Assembly: GCF_027409185.1 (NCBI RefSeq)
Contig: NC_084461.1
Span: 189,244,501 to 189,308,500, forward strand
Length of the DNA: 64,000 bases
Direction of reading: 5' to 3'
Source of the DNA: Cynocephalus volans
Taxonomy: Eukaryota > Chordata > Mammalia > Dermoptera > Cynocephalidae
Notes under the pieces: generated by a model
The model's input: the letters and a program-made list of their open reading frames with translations, nothing else
Database searches by the model: none
What the model was told of the DNA's origin: nothing
Position numbers and translations under genes: made by a program
In this document: in pieces, positions 9,641 to 21,540 of the stretch
Layout: each line of letters opens with the position of its first letter
Position numbering within the stretch: the first letter of the stretch is position 1

Positions 9641-11184
9641 GATTTGTTGCTCCCCTCCCTCCCCGAAACCGGCAAGATCTGGATGGTGACGAACTGAAAG
9701 GGATAGTTTTACAAAAGGTGAAGAGACAGAACAGCATATATGAAGGTTGACTCAATGGACAAACAGATATAAAGCAGATGTAAAAGACAGTAGGGACAAT
9801 TGTGAAAGTGGAGTTCATGAGAAATTGAGATGGAAGGAGACCCCCCACACAAGGAAATTGGTTTGCCTTAGACAGGACCATGGACAATTAATTCATCCAT
9901 TATAAAAGGAAGGCAATTGAGATACAGGTGCATTCATCTGGGGACTACATGTGGAAGTGCTCTTTTGATTGCTTCTATTTTTTCAGTGAAATACGAGGCA
10001 AGATGAAATCAGGAGAATGAACTATCAGCAGCAAAATGTAGTAGGAGATAAATTTGGACAAGATGAACATGCCATTAGTCAGCATGTGAGTTTCTCTGAA
10101 GACATTTTTAGCTATCGGCAGGAATGAAGCAAATACAAACAAAACTCAACAGGTGAGACACTGTAGCACCCGTGCCTAGGAGTCATTTATTCATTCAAAA
10201 AATAATTCTTGTTTATCTACTCTTGGATAAGAGCTCTTCTAGGCCTCGGGATATGAAGGTAAACAAACAGAAGTAGTCACTAGAACGTGAACATTATATT
10301 CTAACACAGGTGAGACTACTTTCAGGATACCTACCTTCAACAGGCATGATCATAGGATACCAGTATGTCAGGGCCATCCCTAGGAGGGTGTGGTCCTGGA
10401 GATACCAACCAATGTGCCCATGATAATCACACATAACAGGAGGGTGCTCTGTTGGCATCTCCCATATACACTTTGACAGTTATAAACAGAACTTGAGACA
10501 CTGAATTTTGATGATGTTAAAAAATAGGACTATTGTCCCTTGCCACACAGATCACCAGCCCACTGGGATCTATGTTGGGGCACAGGCCAGCCACCTCACT
10601 TGCCTTATTTAACAGACTGGCCTGTGAAATGCACACACATATCTATAATGCCTCATTGAGGGGAAAGATCACCTTGGTTAAGATGTTCACGTGCTACACA
10701 GCAAGAGTTTTAGAAGAGAGCAAATGGGCAATAGAGTGTGCCCACCAAAGAGATGTCCAAGCCCCCAGGTCTGGAACATTCGGAGTTAGTGGAGCAACTG
10801 ACGATACAAGGGGTGGGGGAGTGGTGTTCCGTGAGATCCAGTGGAGGAAGGTATGGAGATTTTTTATCTTCTCCAAGGTACAGTCTTGCATTATAGAATG
10901 TGCAGTGCTTCTTCATAATATTTCCTTCCATCATGTCAAAAGGAACTTACCCAAGAAGGAGTGAAGCTGATCTGTGGAAGGACGTCACAGAGAAAGGAAA
11001 CTATCTGAAGTATACCAGAGAGATCAGAAAGACTAAGAAGAGACCCAGCTAGAAGGCTGTAACTCTAGGAGGTAGGCAGCTCCCACAGATCTTGGGGTAA
11101 TACCTATGTCTGAGGGTCTGCATGTCAGGGAGAGCTGCTGCTCATGGACACAGGCCCTGCACCAACAACTGATTCACTAGGGCC
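9641..11184 (+). repeat. Duplicated upstream region of ADAM1 copy 2
   Basis: Aligns with 29746-31367 upstream of copy 3. Similarity is patchy: about 10540-10835 is nearly identical to 30730-31008, 10836-10990 is clearly diverged from 31009-31180, and from about 11000 onward identity is again very high and runs into the coding region. A promoter is likely within this stretch but I see no decisive core element. Confidence 0.7.
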
Positions 11185-13632
11185 ATGTCAGCAACAGCCT
11201 CAGTGAGAGACTCTACCTCCTTCTTGTCTTCTCTACAGAAACCCCACCCGGTTTTGTATGAGGCTATGAATGTACTTCAGACTTGGGCTCCCCAGATGAA
11301 AGGTCTGAAGCTGGGACTAGTGCCAGGTCTTTCATGTGTCAGGTTGGGGACCATGTTGCTCTTGGGGATGATTTTTCTCCCATGTATATACTGTGGCATG
11401 GAATCGCTGGATTCTTCTTCCTATGAAATGGTCATCCCCAAGAGGCTGACAGTCAAAGGAAGTGAAGACCCAGTGAAGAAGGCTTCCTATTCGCTATTTA
11501 TGCAGGGCCAGGAAGAGGTGATTCATCTAAAAGTGAAGACGGACGATTTTATGAATAACTTCCCAGTCTACAGTTACCACAGTGGCATCCTGCGTCAAGA
11601 AATGCCTTACATCGCACATGACTGCCACTATGAAGGCTACATAGAAGGAGTGCCAGGTTCTTTTGTGTCCGTCAACACCTGTGCAGGCCTCAGGGGCATC
11701 CTGATTAAGGAAGAAAGATCCTATGGCATTAAACCCATGAACTCTTCCAAACGGTTTGAACATGTGTTGTACACCATGGCACATCAAGCTAGAGTCTCCT
11801 GTAGTGTCACTTCCAAAGACAAGCAGGTGGTGTCCACCAGCCGGCAACAAGGGAGCAGGAAGCCTCATAATGTACAGGCACTGTCCTACTTGTGGTCGCA
11901 CACCAAGTACGTGGAGATGTTTGTCGTGGTCGACAACCAGCGGTTTCAGATGTGGGGCAGTAACATCAATGAGACAGTCCAGAGAGTAGTGGACATTATT
12001 GCTGTGGCCAACAGCTTCACTAGGGGAATAAACACAGAGGTGGTGCTGGCTGGAATGGAGATTTGGACCGAGGGGGACCTAATAGAGGTCCCGGTGGATC
12101 TGCAAGTTACACTCAGGAATTTCAACAGCTGGAGACGAGAGAATCTCTTCCATCGTGTGAAGCATGATGTTGCCCACATGATCGTCGGGCATCATCCTGG
12201 GGAGAATATGGGCCAGGCATTTCTCAATGGTGCCTGTTCAAGCGGTTTTGCGGCAGCTGTTGAATCCTTCCATCATGAAGACGTCCTTCTGTTTGCAGCG
12301 CTCATGGTCCATGAGCTCGGGCACAACCTGGGTATTCGGCACGACCACTCGGCCTGCATTTGTAAAGATAAGCACCTTTGCCTCATGCATGAAAATATCA
12401 CTAAAGCAAGTGGCTTCAGCAACTGCAGCTCTGACTCCTTTTACCAGTTCCTTCATGAACACAAAGGGGCCTGCCTATTTAACAAGCCATGGCACAAAGG
12501 CCGCATGCGTAGGTCCTCCCGCTGTGGAAATGGTGTGGTGGAGGACTGGGAGCAGTGTGACTGTGGCTCTGCCTGTCACCTTGATCCATGCTGTGATCCA
12601 GTATGTAAACTGAAGGAGAGTGCTGAATGTGGTCACGGACTCTGCTGTACTGACTGCACCTTCAGAAGGAAGGGGTTTTTATGCCGTCCTTCTCAGGATG
12701 AGTGTGACCTCCCAGAGTATTGTAACGGTATGTCTGCAGAATGCCCCGCAGACAGCTACAAGCAAGATGGCACATTGTGTGATAGAATCCACTATTGCTC
12801 TGGGGGTCAGTGTAAGAACCCTGATAAGCAATGCACGAATATATATGGGTACCCTGCAAGATCTGCCCCAGAAGACTGTTACAGTTCAATGAACAAGAAA
12901 GGTGACCGGTTTGGAAACTGTGGCCATCCCACTGCGGCTCAGCCAGGATATGTTCAGTGTGCAGATGATAACATATTTTGTGGGAAACTTATATGTACAG
13001 ACGTTAGGTATGTGTCATCAATCCAACCTCAACATACAGTGATCCAGGTCCCTCACAAAGATGACTGGTGCTGGAGCATGGATGCCCATAATGGTTCCGA
13101 CATCCCTGATTATGGAGATGTTCAGGGAGGCACTTATTGTGCTCCAAACAAAGTCTGCATTAATTACTCCTGCATTCATCACTCTGTGCTCAACTATGAC
13201 TGTAAACCAGAGGAAATGTGTCATGGGAAAGGAGTCTGCAACAATTTAAGGCACTGCCACTGTGAGTTTGGCTTTGCCCCCCCTGACTGTCAAAATCCAG
13301 GAAATGGGGGTAGTGTGGACAGTGGACCCCCGGGTCAGCCAGGTGATCGAATTCCAAGTATTGATGAAAGTAAAAGTCATAGAGTTAGTCGTGTTAATGC
13401 GCACAGAGGTGTTGAGAGCAAGGATGAAGACAAAAGCCTTGGGAAGATAGTGTACATAATCCCTGTATTTCTTTTAGCATTATTTTTAGGCCTAATTATT
13501 GTTGCCAGTATTGGGTCTAGAAAGGAGATATCACAGTGCTCACAGGGTGACCTAGAAGAAACCTCCGAAGAGGTTGTTCCAGAGCAGGATATAGGCAAAG
13601 GACTGGAAGAACCAGAGTCAGAAAATGAGTAG
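11185..13632 (+). CDS. ADAM1: ADAM1-like (fertilin alpha) membrane metalloprotease, copy 2, short acidic tail
   Basis: Intronless ORF of 815 codons. Leader 1-52, hydrophobic signal/anchor about 54-70, prodomain with Cys206, reprolysin domain with HELGHNLGIRHD at 376-387, furin-like RMRR at 440-443, disintegrin, Cys-rich and EGF-like domains, membrane segment about 755-777, and an acidic tail of about 38 residues ending SENE. An internal Met38 sits directly before the signal and could be an alternative start. Met1 is preferred because its GGGCC-ATG context is conserved, including in copy 1, which has no Met at the Met38 position. It differs from copy 1 by three bases over 3032-4894 (11485-13347), with H/Q and M/L the only residue changes. 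It differs from copy 3 by about three bases up to 12507, then diverges from it sharply. It seems to have exchanged sequence with both neighbours. Expected to act with an ADAM2-type partner in sperm. Confidence 0.92.
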   Translation: MSATASVRDSTSFLSSLQKPHPVLYEAMNVLQTWAPQMKGLKLGLVPGLSCVRLGTMLLLGMIFLPCIYCGMESLDSSSYEMVIPKRLTVKGSEDPVKKASYSLFMQGQEEVIHLKVKTDDFMNNFPVYSYHSGILRQEMPYIAHDCHYEGYIEGVPGSFVSVNTCAGLRGILIKEERSYGIKPMNSSKRFEHVLYTMAHQARVSCSVTSKDKQVVSTSRQQGSRKPHNVQALSYLWSHTKYVEMFVVVDNQRFQMWGSNINETVQRVVDIIAVANSFTRGINTEVVLAGMEIWTEGDLIEVPVDLQVTLRNFNSWRRENLFHRVKHDVAHMIVGHHPGENMGQAFLNGACSSGFAAAVESFHHEDVLLFAALMVHELGHNLGIRHDHSACICKDKHLCLMHENITKASGFSNCSSDSFYQFLHEHKGACLFNKPWHKGRMRRSSRCGNGVVEDWEQCDCGSACHLDPCCDPVCKLKESAECGHGLCCTDCTFRRKGFLCRPSQDECDLPEYCNGMSAECPADSYKQDGTLCDRIHYCSGGQCKNPDKQCTNIYGYPARSAPEDCYSSMNKKGDRFGNCGHPTAAQPGYVQCADDNIFCGKLICTDVRYVSSIQPQHTVIQVPHKDDWCWSMDAHNGSDIPDYGDVQGGTYCAPNKVCINYSCIHHSVLNYDCKPEEMCHGKGVCNNLRHCHCEFGFAPPDCQNPGNGGSVDSGPPGQPGDRIPSIDESKSHRVSRVNAHRGVESKDEDKSLGKIVYIIPVFLLALFLGLIIVASIGSRKEISQCSQGDLEETSEEVVPEQDIGKGLEEPESENE

Positions 13633-14589
13633 TGGCAGGAAGTAGTCCAATGCTGCTAACACCTGATGCACTGGCTGGGAAGGCGGCTCAGAGCAGCAAA
13701 GGAGAAGTGGGTATTCATATGCTGCATGGCCCTGACAGGACTTCTAGGCTGTAAAATGTACTAACATGAGTGGAGGAATTTTCTTCCAGTTTCTTTATTT
13801 TAGTAATTGATTACATATACATTTAAAATCATATATAAAATAATATTTTACTTCTTTTTCCCATTTCATGAAATTAAACATTTCATGAAATAATTTTCAT
13901 TAAAGTTTTCTTATGGATCATTCCTATCTATGTCTTGTCTCCCTAGGGCCAATTTTTTGAGTTGCCTTTTTTTGGTCATGCTACCTTCTTCTATCTACCT
14001 TGTTTCACATATGGTACTAATATGAACATGGATATACTGTCCCCGGATTTTCATCCCAATCACAACTACACATTATGTTAGGAAAGTCGTTTATATGATT
14101 AGTTGTTTTAATTTGCCCTGTGAAGTGTATACACGAAATGAGCAGATTTTAATATAAAAGTACATTAATGCCTGTTTATACGTAAGGCATTACTTGAGGC
14201 TTTAAGTGGCCCAGTACTGAATCTTTTATTCTCTGGGAGCTGTCTAGAAAAGGTTAGATATGATCCTGGGAGGTCTGATCACCCTCGGGCTGGGTGCATG
14301 GGGGATGGGGAGAAACTTAGGCAAGAGGTCCTTTGCACACTACTGAGTTAATGTTTGAAGGTTTGATTTTTTTTCTCTTTTCTATTGAAGTTGATATTTT
14401 GTCTATTGCCAATTGACAGGAAAATCTCTAATTACAAGTAAAAGAACTTTCTTTCTGGTAGTTATTTCTCTGTGAAGTGAGCACACAGCAAGTATGATAA
14501 TATCGTTACCCATTCTGTGACAGGCACTGTGTTCAACACTTTATGTTCATTGTCTTAATTTCACTTTCCCAACTTCCCTATGAAACCTC
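13633..14589 (+). other. 3' flank of ADAM1 copy 2
   Basis: Probable 3' UTR followed by AT-rich DNA. GCCCTGACAGGACTTC near 13730 aligns with the 3' flanks of copies 1 and 3. The stretch to 14589 is only moderately similar to 5640-6479. No gene seen. Confidence 0.5.
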
Positions 14590-15356
14590 TATCTTCAATA
14601 TGAGGTAACAGCACAAAGAGTTTGTTCCAAGCTGCCAAGTTAGTGGTGGAACCTGCATCCTTCCCAGGTATGAATGACTCTCTGTTCTTCACTGCCATGT
14701 GAGTCTTTTCCTTCCGTGAAAATGCGATAGGAAAGACACTGATGTGTCCCTACCTGCCCAGAGCATGGCTTCTTCCTCAGTGACTCTAATGAATCAAAAG
14801 CCTTACAAATGTATGCTGATTTCTATCACGAACATACCACGTTGTGCAGTCATTATGGATTAAAGTGTCCTTTCCCCCACGACATCCTGGCAGCATGGAG
14901 TGGCAGGTTGGCATCTTCTTTAGCTCTGAGGGCACAGCTCATTGGAGGGCCTCGATAAGTGTTGACCAAAGCAAATGATTTAACCAGAGCCAACCTTAAA
15001 ATATGGGGCTGCTAGTCCCCAGGCATGGCACAACAAAATCTTTCTCAGGTGCTATATTGCTACGGGCTGAGTGAATGTTCTGAGTCTGGCTGGGGTAAGT
15101 CCCTGAGGACCAGACCCCGAGGATACACTAGCTGAGTCCCTCTTCTCACTGCCCACCCTATGTGAGCAGAAAAGAGCAAACAAAATGATGAGACCTGGTG
15201 TCTGCTTTCAAGAAACTTATGTTAGTGACTTTGGGTGGAACAAAACTAAACTTCAGAGCAAAATCCAAAACGAAGCCTTCAGTTACAGATGCATGACTGT
15301 AAGTAAAACAGGTAGGATAACCAGGTCACAAGTTCTCAGGACTTATTCTGGTCATC

Positions 15357-15367
15357 AAATCCAAGGT

Positions 15368-15399
<32 letters not shown>

Positions 15400-15545
15400 T
15401 CTTTTTCGTGACCGGCACTCAGCCAGTGAGTGCACCGGCCATTCCTATATAGGATCCGAACCCGCGGCGGGAGCACAGTCACTGCGCTCCGAGCGCCGCA
15501 CTCTCCCGAGTGCGCCATGGGCTCGGCCCAATCCAGGGTGTTTTT
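15357..15545 (-). repeat. CYN SINE, antisense
   Basis: A long T run (15368-15398) is followed by the reverse complement of the tRNA-like monomers, including GGATCCGAACCCGCGG (box B reversed), ending GGGCTCGGCCC. Direct repeats AATCCAAGGTGTTTT and AATCCAGGGTGTTTT flank it. Confidence 0.88.
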
Positions 15546-16014
15546 TATGCCAAAAGATCAAAATTCACAGTGAGAAACCATGCTATCACTTGGTAGTCAC
15601 CTGAGAGTTTTGAGAACAAGGATAAAACTGGATAACTGAAGGCCTCCAAAGGTAAACTTGTTACTAGAGACTTTTGAGGACGGAATGGAGGATTTCTGCT
15701 TAGATGCACTTCAGTGGAGAAGCAGGGAGTAATAGAAGGGGTAACATTCCTTCCTGGGCATGCTGATGGTGACTATACTAAAATCTAATATGCATCACAT
15801 ATTTAAAACATCAAGGATAAGGGAATCATAATTTATATATGTGGTAATTATTCTCGACTGATTTAATGGAGTTCTTTGAGGACCAAAGGCAGGTAGATAA
15901 TTGGGAATCAATCCAAAAAGCCTTTTCAGGATTTCACAGTATTTGACAAAAAAGTTACAAAATTTAGCAAATAAGGAGGTTTTATATAGACGTTAAAATT
16001 TTTAGTTGCTTATC

Positions 16015-16025
16015 CTTATGAGTGA

Positions 16026-16056
<31 letters not shown>

Positions 16057-16211
16057 CTTTTTTTTTTGTCATTTTTCCGTGACCGGCACTCAGCCAGTGA
16101 GTGCACTGGTCATCCTTATATAGGATCCGAACCCGCGGCGGGAGCGTCGCCGCGCTCCCAGCGCAGCACCCTACCGAGTGCGCCACGGGCTCGGCCCCTT
16201 ATGAGTGATTT
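16015..16211 (-). repeat. CYN SINE, antisense
   Basis: T tract, reversed tRNA-like monomers and GGGCTCGGCCC end, flanked by the direct repeat CTTATGAGTGATTT on both sides. Confidence 0.9.
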
Positions 16212-16239
16212 GAACTTCAGGGTTACGAGAATAAGTTTA

Positions 16240-16281
16240 AGACAGGAAACAAACAAACAAACAAACAGACAAACAAACAAA
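16240..16281 (+). repeat. (AAAC)n simple repeat
   Basis: Tandem AAAC units with one AGAC interruption, about 40 bp. Confidence 0.9.
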
Positions 16282-17799
16282 AGACAGGAAACAAAGATTA
16301 GAACAGGTGTATGGGTGGTTGTTCTCAGAAATGACACTAGAAAATTGGTCATATTTATGAACACTCACATGAATCCTAAAATGTGTAGAAACCCCGAACT
16401 CCAGCCAATGAAGGTTGAAGCCCATTAGGGTAGACTATTACAGGGAAGTGACCAGCTTTAATGTGGGCAAGAGAGAGAAGATAGGGTAAGCCTGACATCT
16501 CCAGGGTCAACGTTCTGTGTTATGTATGACTGTCTCCAGGAAGTGCACACTTTCGCCTCTCCACATCATATCTGGGGGCTTCTGTGAAATGCTTATACTT
16601 TCCCAAACCAATACAATAGTGTCAGTAGTCACTTGTGCCCCAGCCAAGTGCTGCTCCAGGAGACTCTGATGGTGACTTCTTGCCATCCTTTACCTGCCTT
16701 CTCATCTTCTCTGCGCTGCCTCAGCCAGCAAAGACCCAGGCGCTTCCCTCAGTTCCCCAACGCACAGCCAAGTCCAGGTTCTAGAGTTTTATCCAGTCTT
16801 GCAGGGATCAAAGGGAAACTACAATGTGGGAAAGAAAGCACATTTGGGTGCTGCAGATATTAATACTCCTGGAGTCCAGAAGTCAGCCCTTTCTGGGGGA
16901 CTTGGATAGGCCATCTCTCTCCTTGTCCCTAATCTGACATCTTTCCTTGTCCCGTTGGAGTGCTTTTTGGAATGTCCTCCTAACCTGGAGTCAAACTGCA
17001 CTGCCTTCTCTAGGGCTCAGTTGAAGGAAAAAGAAAAGATATATCTAATCCAAATGACTTTATCATGGCTTCCCTGAACTGCATTTCTGCATACAATATA
17101 GAAAAATGTTTACATCAGTTTGCAAAAATAAATTAGCCTGTATGTTTACAAACCTAATTGCAGAAGAGAATTTTGGTATTGCCTTTGGGCCAATACGGTT
17201 ACTGAGGTGTTTTCTCAAAACTAGGGGCAGACGTTCTCCACAAATAAGTTTGCAAAGGGCTGAGCCTTTTGCTTGTGGACACATATACTTAAAACATATT
17301 TGAGCCAAGCAAGGATAGGAAAAAAGACCTAATACCACTTACAGTATCTAATAAATTTATGGGAGTCTGCAAGAGTAGGTTGTGCCAGAATCAAACATAA
17401 GAGGATAACCAAGGGGTTGGGATGGATTTGTGAATGAAAAAGCCATGGTGACTCTTCCCACAGTTAGATAAAAAAATTTTTTACCTTTATTTTTATTTTT
17501 TAAATTTATCAATATACAATGTAGTTAATTTTTGTGGCTGTTTACCAATTCCTTGCTTTCTCCCCTCTCTGACCCCTTCTCTCACCCCGATCAACATCAT
17601 ATCTGTTCACTTATCTTAACAAGTTCAAGGAATTATTGTGATTTTTGTGTCTTTTTTTCCCTCTCATTCGTTTATTTATTCATTTATTTTATTAGCTCCA
17701 ACATATAAGTGAGAACATGTGGTATTTTTCTTTCTGTGCTTGGCTTATTTCACTTAACATAATTTTCAATAAGTCCATGTATGCTGCTGCGAATGGTAG

Positions 17800-17981
17800 T
17801 ATTTCATTCTTTTTCCTTTTTCCTTTTTTTTTTTTTTTGTCTTTTTCGTGACCGGCACTCAGCCAGTGAGTGCACCGGCCAGTCCCATATAGGATCTGAA
17901 CCTGCGGCGGAGCGTTGCTGCGCTCCCAGTGCCGCACTCTCCCGAGTGCGCCACGGGCTCGGCCCGTATTTCATTCTTTTT
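17800..17981 (-). repeat. CYN SINE inside L1, antisense
   Basis: T tract (17824-17838), reversed tRNA-like monomers and GGCTCGGCCC end at 17965. The target-site duplication TATTTCATTCTTTT lies on both sides, and the L1 sequence resumes after it. Confidence 0.88.
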
Positions 17982-18789
17982 TACAGCAGAGTCATATTCC
18001 ATTGTCTGGATATACCACATTTTCCTTATCCACTCATCCAATGATGGGCATTTAGGCTGGTTCCAACTCTTGGCTATTGTAAATAGAGCTGCAATAAACA
18101 TGGGAGTACAGGTATCCCTTTGACATGATGATTTCCATTCCTTTGGGTATATACCCAGCAATCGGATTGCTGGGTCATATGGCAGATCTATTTTTAGTTG
18201 TTTGAGGAAACTCCATACCATTTTCCATAAGGGCTGCACCATTTTACAGTACCACCAACAGTGTAGGACGGTTCCCTTTTCTCCACATCCTCACCAGCAT
18301 TTATTATTCTCAGTCTTTTAGATCTTAGGCAGTTTAACTGGAGTGAGATGATATCTCAGTGTGGATTTGATTTGCATTTCCTAAATGTTGAGTGATGTTG
18401 AGCATTTTTTCATATATCTGTTGGCCATTCATGTACATTCCTTCGAGAAATGCCTATTCACCTCCTTGTCCATTTTAAAATTTGGTTACTTGCTTTTTTG
18501 TTGTTAAGCTGTTTGAGTTCCTTGTATATTCTGGATATTAATCCTTTGTCAGAAGCATATTTTGCAAATATTTTCTCCCAATCTGTTGATTTTCTTTTCG
18601 CTCTGTTACTTGTTTCTTTTGCTGTGCAGAAGCTTTTTAGTTTAATATAATCCCATTTGTTTATTTTTCCTTTGGTTGCCTGTGCTTTTGGGGTTGAATT
18701 CATAAAATCTCTACCTAATCCTCCTTTCTGAAGTGTTTCCCCTATGTTTTCTTTTACGAGTTTTATTGTTTCAGGACATATATTTAATT

Positions 18790-18897
18790 CTTCTTCTTTT
18801 TTTTCTTTTTAAATGATGACTGGTAATGGGATCCCAACCCTTGACATGGTGTTGTCAGCACCATGCTCTCCCAAGTGAGCCATGGGCTGGCTGTTGT
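18790..18897 (-). repeat. CYN SINE inside L1, antisense
   Basis: A T/C-rich tract is followed by GGTAATGGGATCCCAACCCT and a reversed tRNA-like segment ending near GGCTGGCTG. The flanking TGTATTTAATTC-like sequence is a probable target-site duplication. Confidence 0.75.
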
Positions 18898-19805
18898 ATT
18901 TAATTCTTTAATGCATTTTGAGTTGATTTTGGTATATGATGAGAGATACAAGTCTAGTTTCATTCTTCTACATATGGATGTCCTATTTTCCCAGCACCAT
19001 TTATTGAAGAGGCAGTCTCTTCCCCAGTGTGTGTTCTTGGTGTCTTCGTCAAAGATCAGATGGTTGTAGGTGTATGGGTTGATTTCTGGGTTCTTTATTC
19101 TGTTCCATTGGTCTGTGTGTCTGTTTTTATGCCACTACTATGCTGTTTTGGTTACAATAGCTTTGTAGTATAGTTTAAAGTCAGGTAGTGTTATGCCTCT
19201 GGCTTTATTTTTTTTGCTCAGGATTGCTTTGACTATTCCTGGTCTTTCCTTGTTCCATATGAATGTTAGAATTGTTTTTTACATTTCTGTGAGGAATGTC
19301 ACTGGTATTTTGAAGGGATTGTGTTGAATCTGTAGATCACTTTGGGCAGTATGGACATTTTCACAATGTTAATTCTTCCAAGCCAAGAGCATGGGATATC
19401 TTTCCATCTTCTTGTGTCCTCTTTAATTTCTCTCAACAGTGATTTGTAGTTCTCATTGTAGAGATTTTTCACATCCTTAGTTAACTTTATTCCCAGTTAT
19501 TTATTTATTTTTTTTTGGTGACTACTGTAAATGGGCTAGCTTTCTTGATTTCTTTTTCAGCTAGTTCACAGATGGAGTATAAAAATGCTGATTTTTACAT
19601 ATTGATTTTGTATCCTGCCTCTTTGCTGAAATTATTTATCAACTCTAAGAGTTTTTTGTAGAGTCTTCAGACTGTCCTATATATAGGATTATGTCATCTC
19701 CAAACAGGGATAATTTGACTTCATCTTTTCCAGTCTGAATGCCCTTTATTTCTTTCTCTTCCTTGATTGCTCTGGCTAGTACTTCTAATAGTATGTTGAA
19801 ATACG

Positions 19806-20086
19806 TTGAAAAATAAAAGATATACCTAATGTAAATGACTTTATCATGGCCTCTCTGAACTGCTTTTCTGCACACAGTGTAGATAAAGTTTTACATCAGT
19901 TTGCAAAGGTAAATTTGCCTCTTATGTTTACAAACCTAATTGCAGAATAGAATTTTGGTATTGCCTTTTGGCCAATATGGTCACTGAAGTGTTTTCTCAA
20001 AACTAGGGGCAGACATCCTCCACAAATAAGTTTGCAAAGGACTGAGCCTTTTGCTTGTGGACATATATACTTTAAAAATTTTTGAG
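19806..20086. repeat. Third copy of the duplicated block, left part
   Basis: Matches 6965-7255 and 17020-17300 at about 90% by eye; its continuation is 21541-21722 on the other side of the retroposon. Confidence 0.7.
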
Positions 20087-21536
20087 TTGGCTTCTGGTCA
20101 AAATGGCAGAATAGACAGTCCCAAGCATCACTCTCTCCCACAAATCAACTAATTTACAACTATTGAAAAGCAATGACAGTCAAGCTGGGGGTCACTAGAG
20201 CCTAGGGGAAGTGGAGGAGAGACCTACAGAGTGCATGAAGGCTGAAGAAGCCACAATGAGAGAAAGAAAAAACTGCTCTGACTGTTTCAAATCCCGGCTG
20301 CTTCCAGACTGGAACTGCTGAGCATGTGGAGCAGGAGCTGGCAAGAGCCACAGCTGTGCCCTTTGGATGAAGTTGCTTAGAGACAGCAGGGGAGAAGAGG
20401 GCCTTGGTGGCCCCCAGGCCAGCAAGACCACTAATAGGGTTCCCGTGGACTGACATAGGACCAAAGAGACACAACAACTGAAAAAAAGGAGCCACTCAGA
20501 GGCTGGTGAGTCATCACAAGGGACTGGTGCATGGCCCGTCCCATGGGAAGTGTTTGGAGCATGGGTGGTGGGGGTGAGGGGCCCACCAGGAGAACACTGG
20601 GGCACAGCAATGACAGCTGATCTGCCCTTCAATCAGTGTAGGACTACTCAGTGCAGACTGGTCAGGAATATAGAACTGAAGGGGGTGCAGTTTGATGAAA
20701 AGACTGAGGCCCAGACCAGAGTTTCTACACAACCCAGGTGTACCAGATCTCACAAGAAACAGAAGTACCTGTAAAGTCAACCATTAAAACCTGAGCTGCT
20801 TAAAAAGCCTACCCCAGGGAATCTGCAGCAAAGCAGCAATTCAGTTCAACCACAGAGTTCAAGTACTGGTCCCCACAGGAAGTTCCCCCATTTTAGAAGT
20901 AAGCAAAGGACAACAAATTAGTTCCAGTGCAGTGTTTAAGTGGTGGGAACAGCAAATAATCCAAAACAGAACTGAAAGAAAAAACAAAATACCCACATAC
21001 CAGAGACAAAGTTTGATATTAACTAGTAAAGGCTCACATCACCAAGGAATACCTGTACAACCTAGAAGGATCGGAAGTACCATGGGCTACCAAGTCAGGG
21101 AGCGGGAAGGGCTGGGGGCCTCAGTCATGCCTCCCAGCACTGCAACCAGTCCCAAGGGTGGTTCCAGGGTCTTGGCCACACCCCTCTATACCCGCAACCA
21201 GCCCAGCAACTACCACTGAGCTGCTGCAAGAAGTGTCCCAGGCTCCTGAGCTGGGGTGGTGGGGGGGTGAGGGCTTAATCCACACCTCCCTGATATCTGC
21301 ACCCAACTGAGCAATGACCAAACCACCACTGAAAGCTCCCTGGTCTCCCCTGCAGGAATGAGTGTGTGCCACAGGCCTCAATCCTGCCCTTCTCAACCCT
21401 GCCCTTCCTCTTTCCTCCTCCTCTCACCCTATTTCCTTCCCCTTTGCCTTCTCCCCCTCACCCCCCAACTGTTCCACAACACATCACAGAATGTAAAAAA
21501 AGAATAATAATATTAATAAATTAACTGAAAAAAATT
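20087..21536 (+). mobile_element. Composite SVA-like retroposon, copy A
   Basis: Starts with a YY1-like L1 promoter head (CTTCTGGTCAAAATGGCAGA). About 1 kb of GC-rich sequence follows, then imperfect repeats with GCAACCAGCCCAGCAA-like cores (21120-21330), a pyrimidine-rich stretch and an A/T-rich tail after CACAGAATG. The flanks carry a 13-16 bp imperfect direct repeat ending TTTTGAG (20071-20086 and 21541-21553). The paralogous site at about 7230-7250 is empty, proving insertion. No credible protein is encoded. It shares its architecture with 38047-39930 and 47987-49559. Confidence 0.8.
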
Positions 21537-21540
21537 TTTT

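Larger units (their letters stand above)
14590..17472. repeat. Segmental duplication block after copy 2, longer form
   Basis: The two ends (14590-14959 and 16887-17472) are near-identical to 6480-7432. The middle (14960-16886) is absent there but related, in more diverged form, to 35360-36075 after copy 3, so the longer form is ancestral and copy 1's flank has a deletion. It contains two CYN SINEs that the copy-3 flank lacks. No gene seen. Confidence 0.75.
17473..19805 (-). mobile_element. L1 3' half, antisense
   Basis: On the - strand this holds the end of L1 ORF2 and its 3' UTR. Frames give typical peptides such as [17 protein letters not shown] and [17 protein letters not shown] near 17970-18170. 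It is broken by frameshifts and by two antisense CYN SINEs. It lies between two copies of the same duplicated block (16887-17472 and 19806 on), so it sits at a duplication junction rather than inside one clean target. Confidence 0.85.

Noticed and set aside
10533-10964. 143-codon ORF upstream of ADAM1 copy 2
   Set aside because: The related frame upstream of copy 3 is broken into two short ORFs, and no domain is visible; more likely upstream or regulatory DNA than a gene.
11185-13632. Assignment to ADAM20/21/29 or ADAM6, the other intronless ADAMs
   Set aside because: The core motifs (GSNINETVQRVVDIIA, EIWTEGDLIEVPVDLQ) and the TMEM116 neighbour fit ADAM1. ADAM6 lacks the zinc motif, and ADAM20/21/29 differ in prodomain and metalloprotease sequence.
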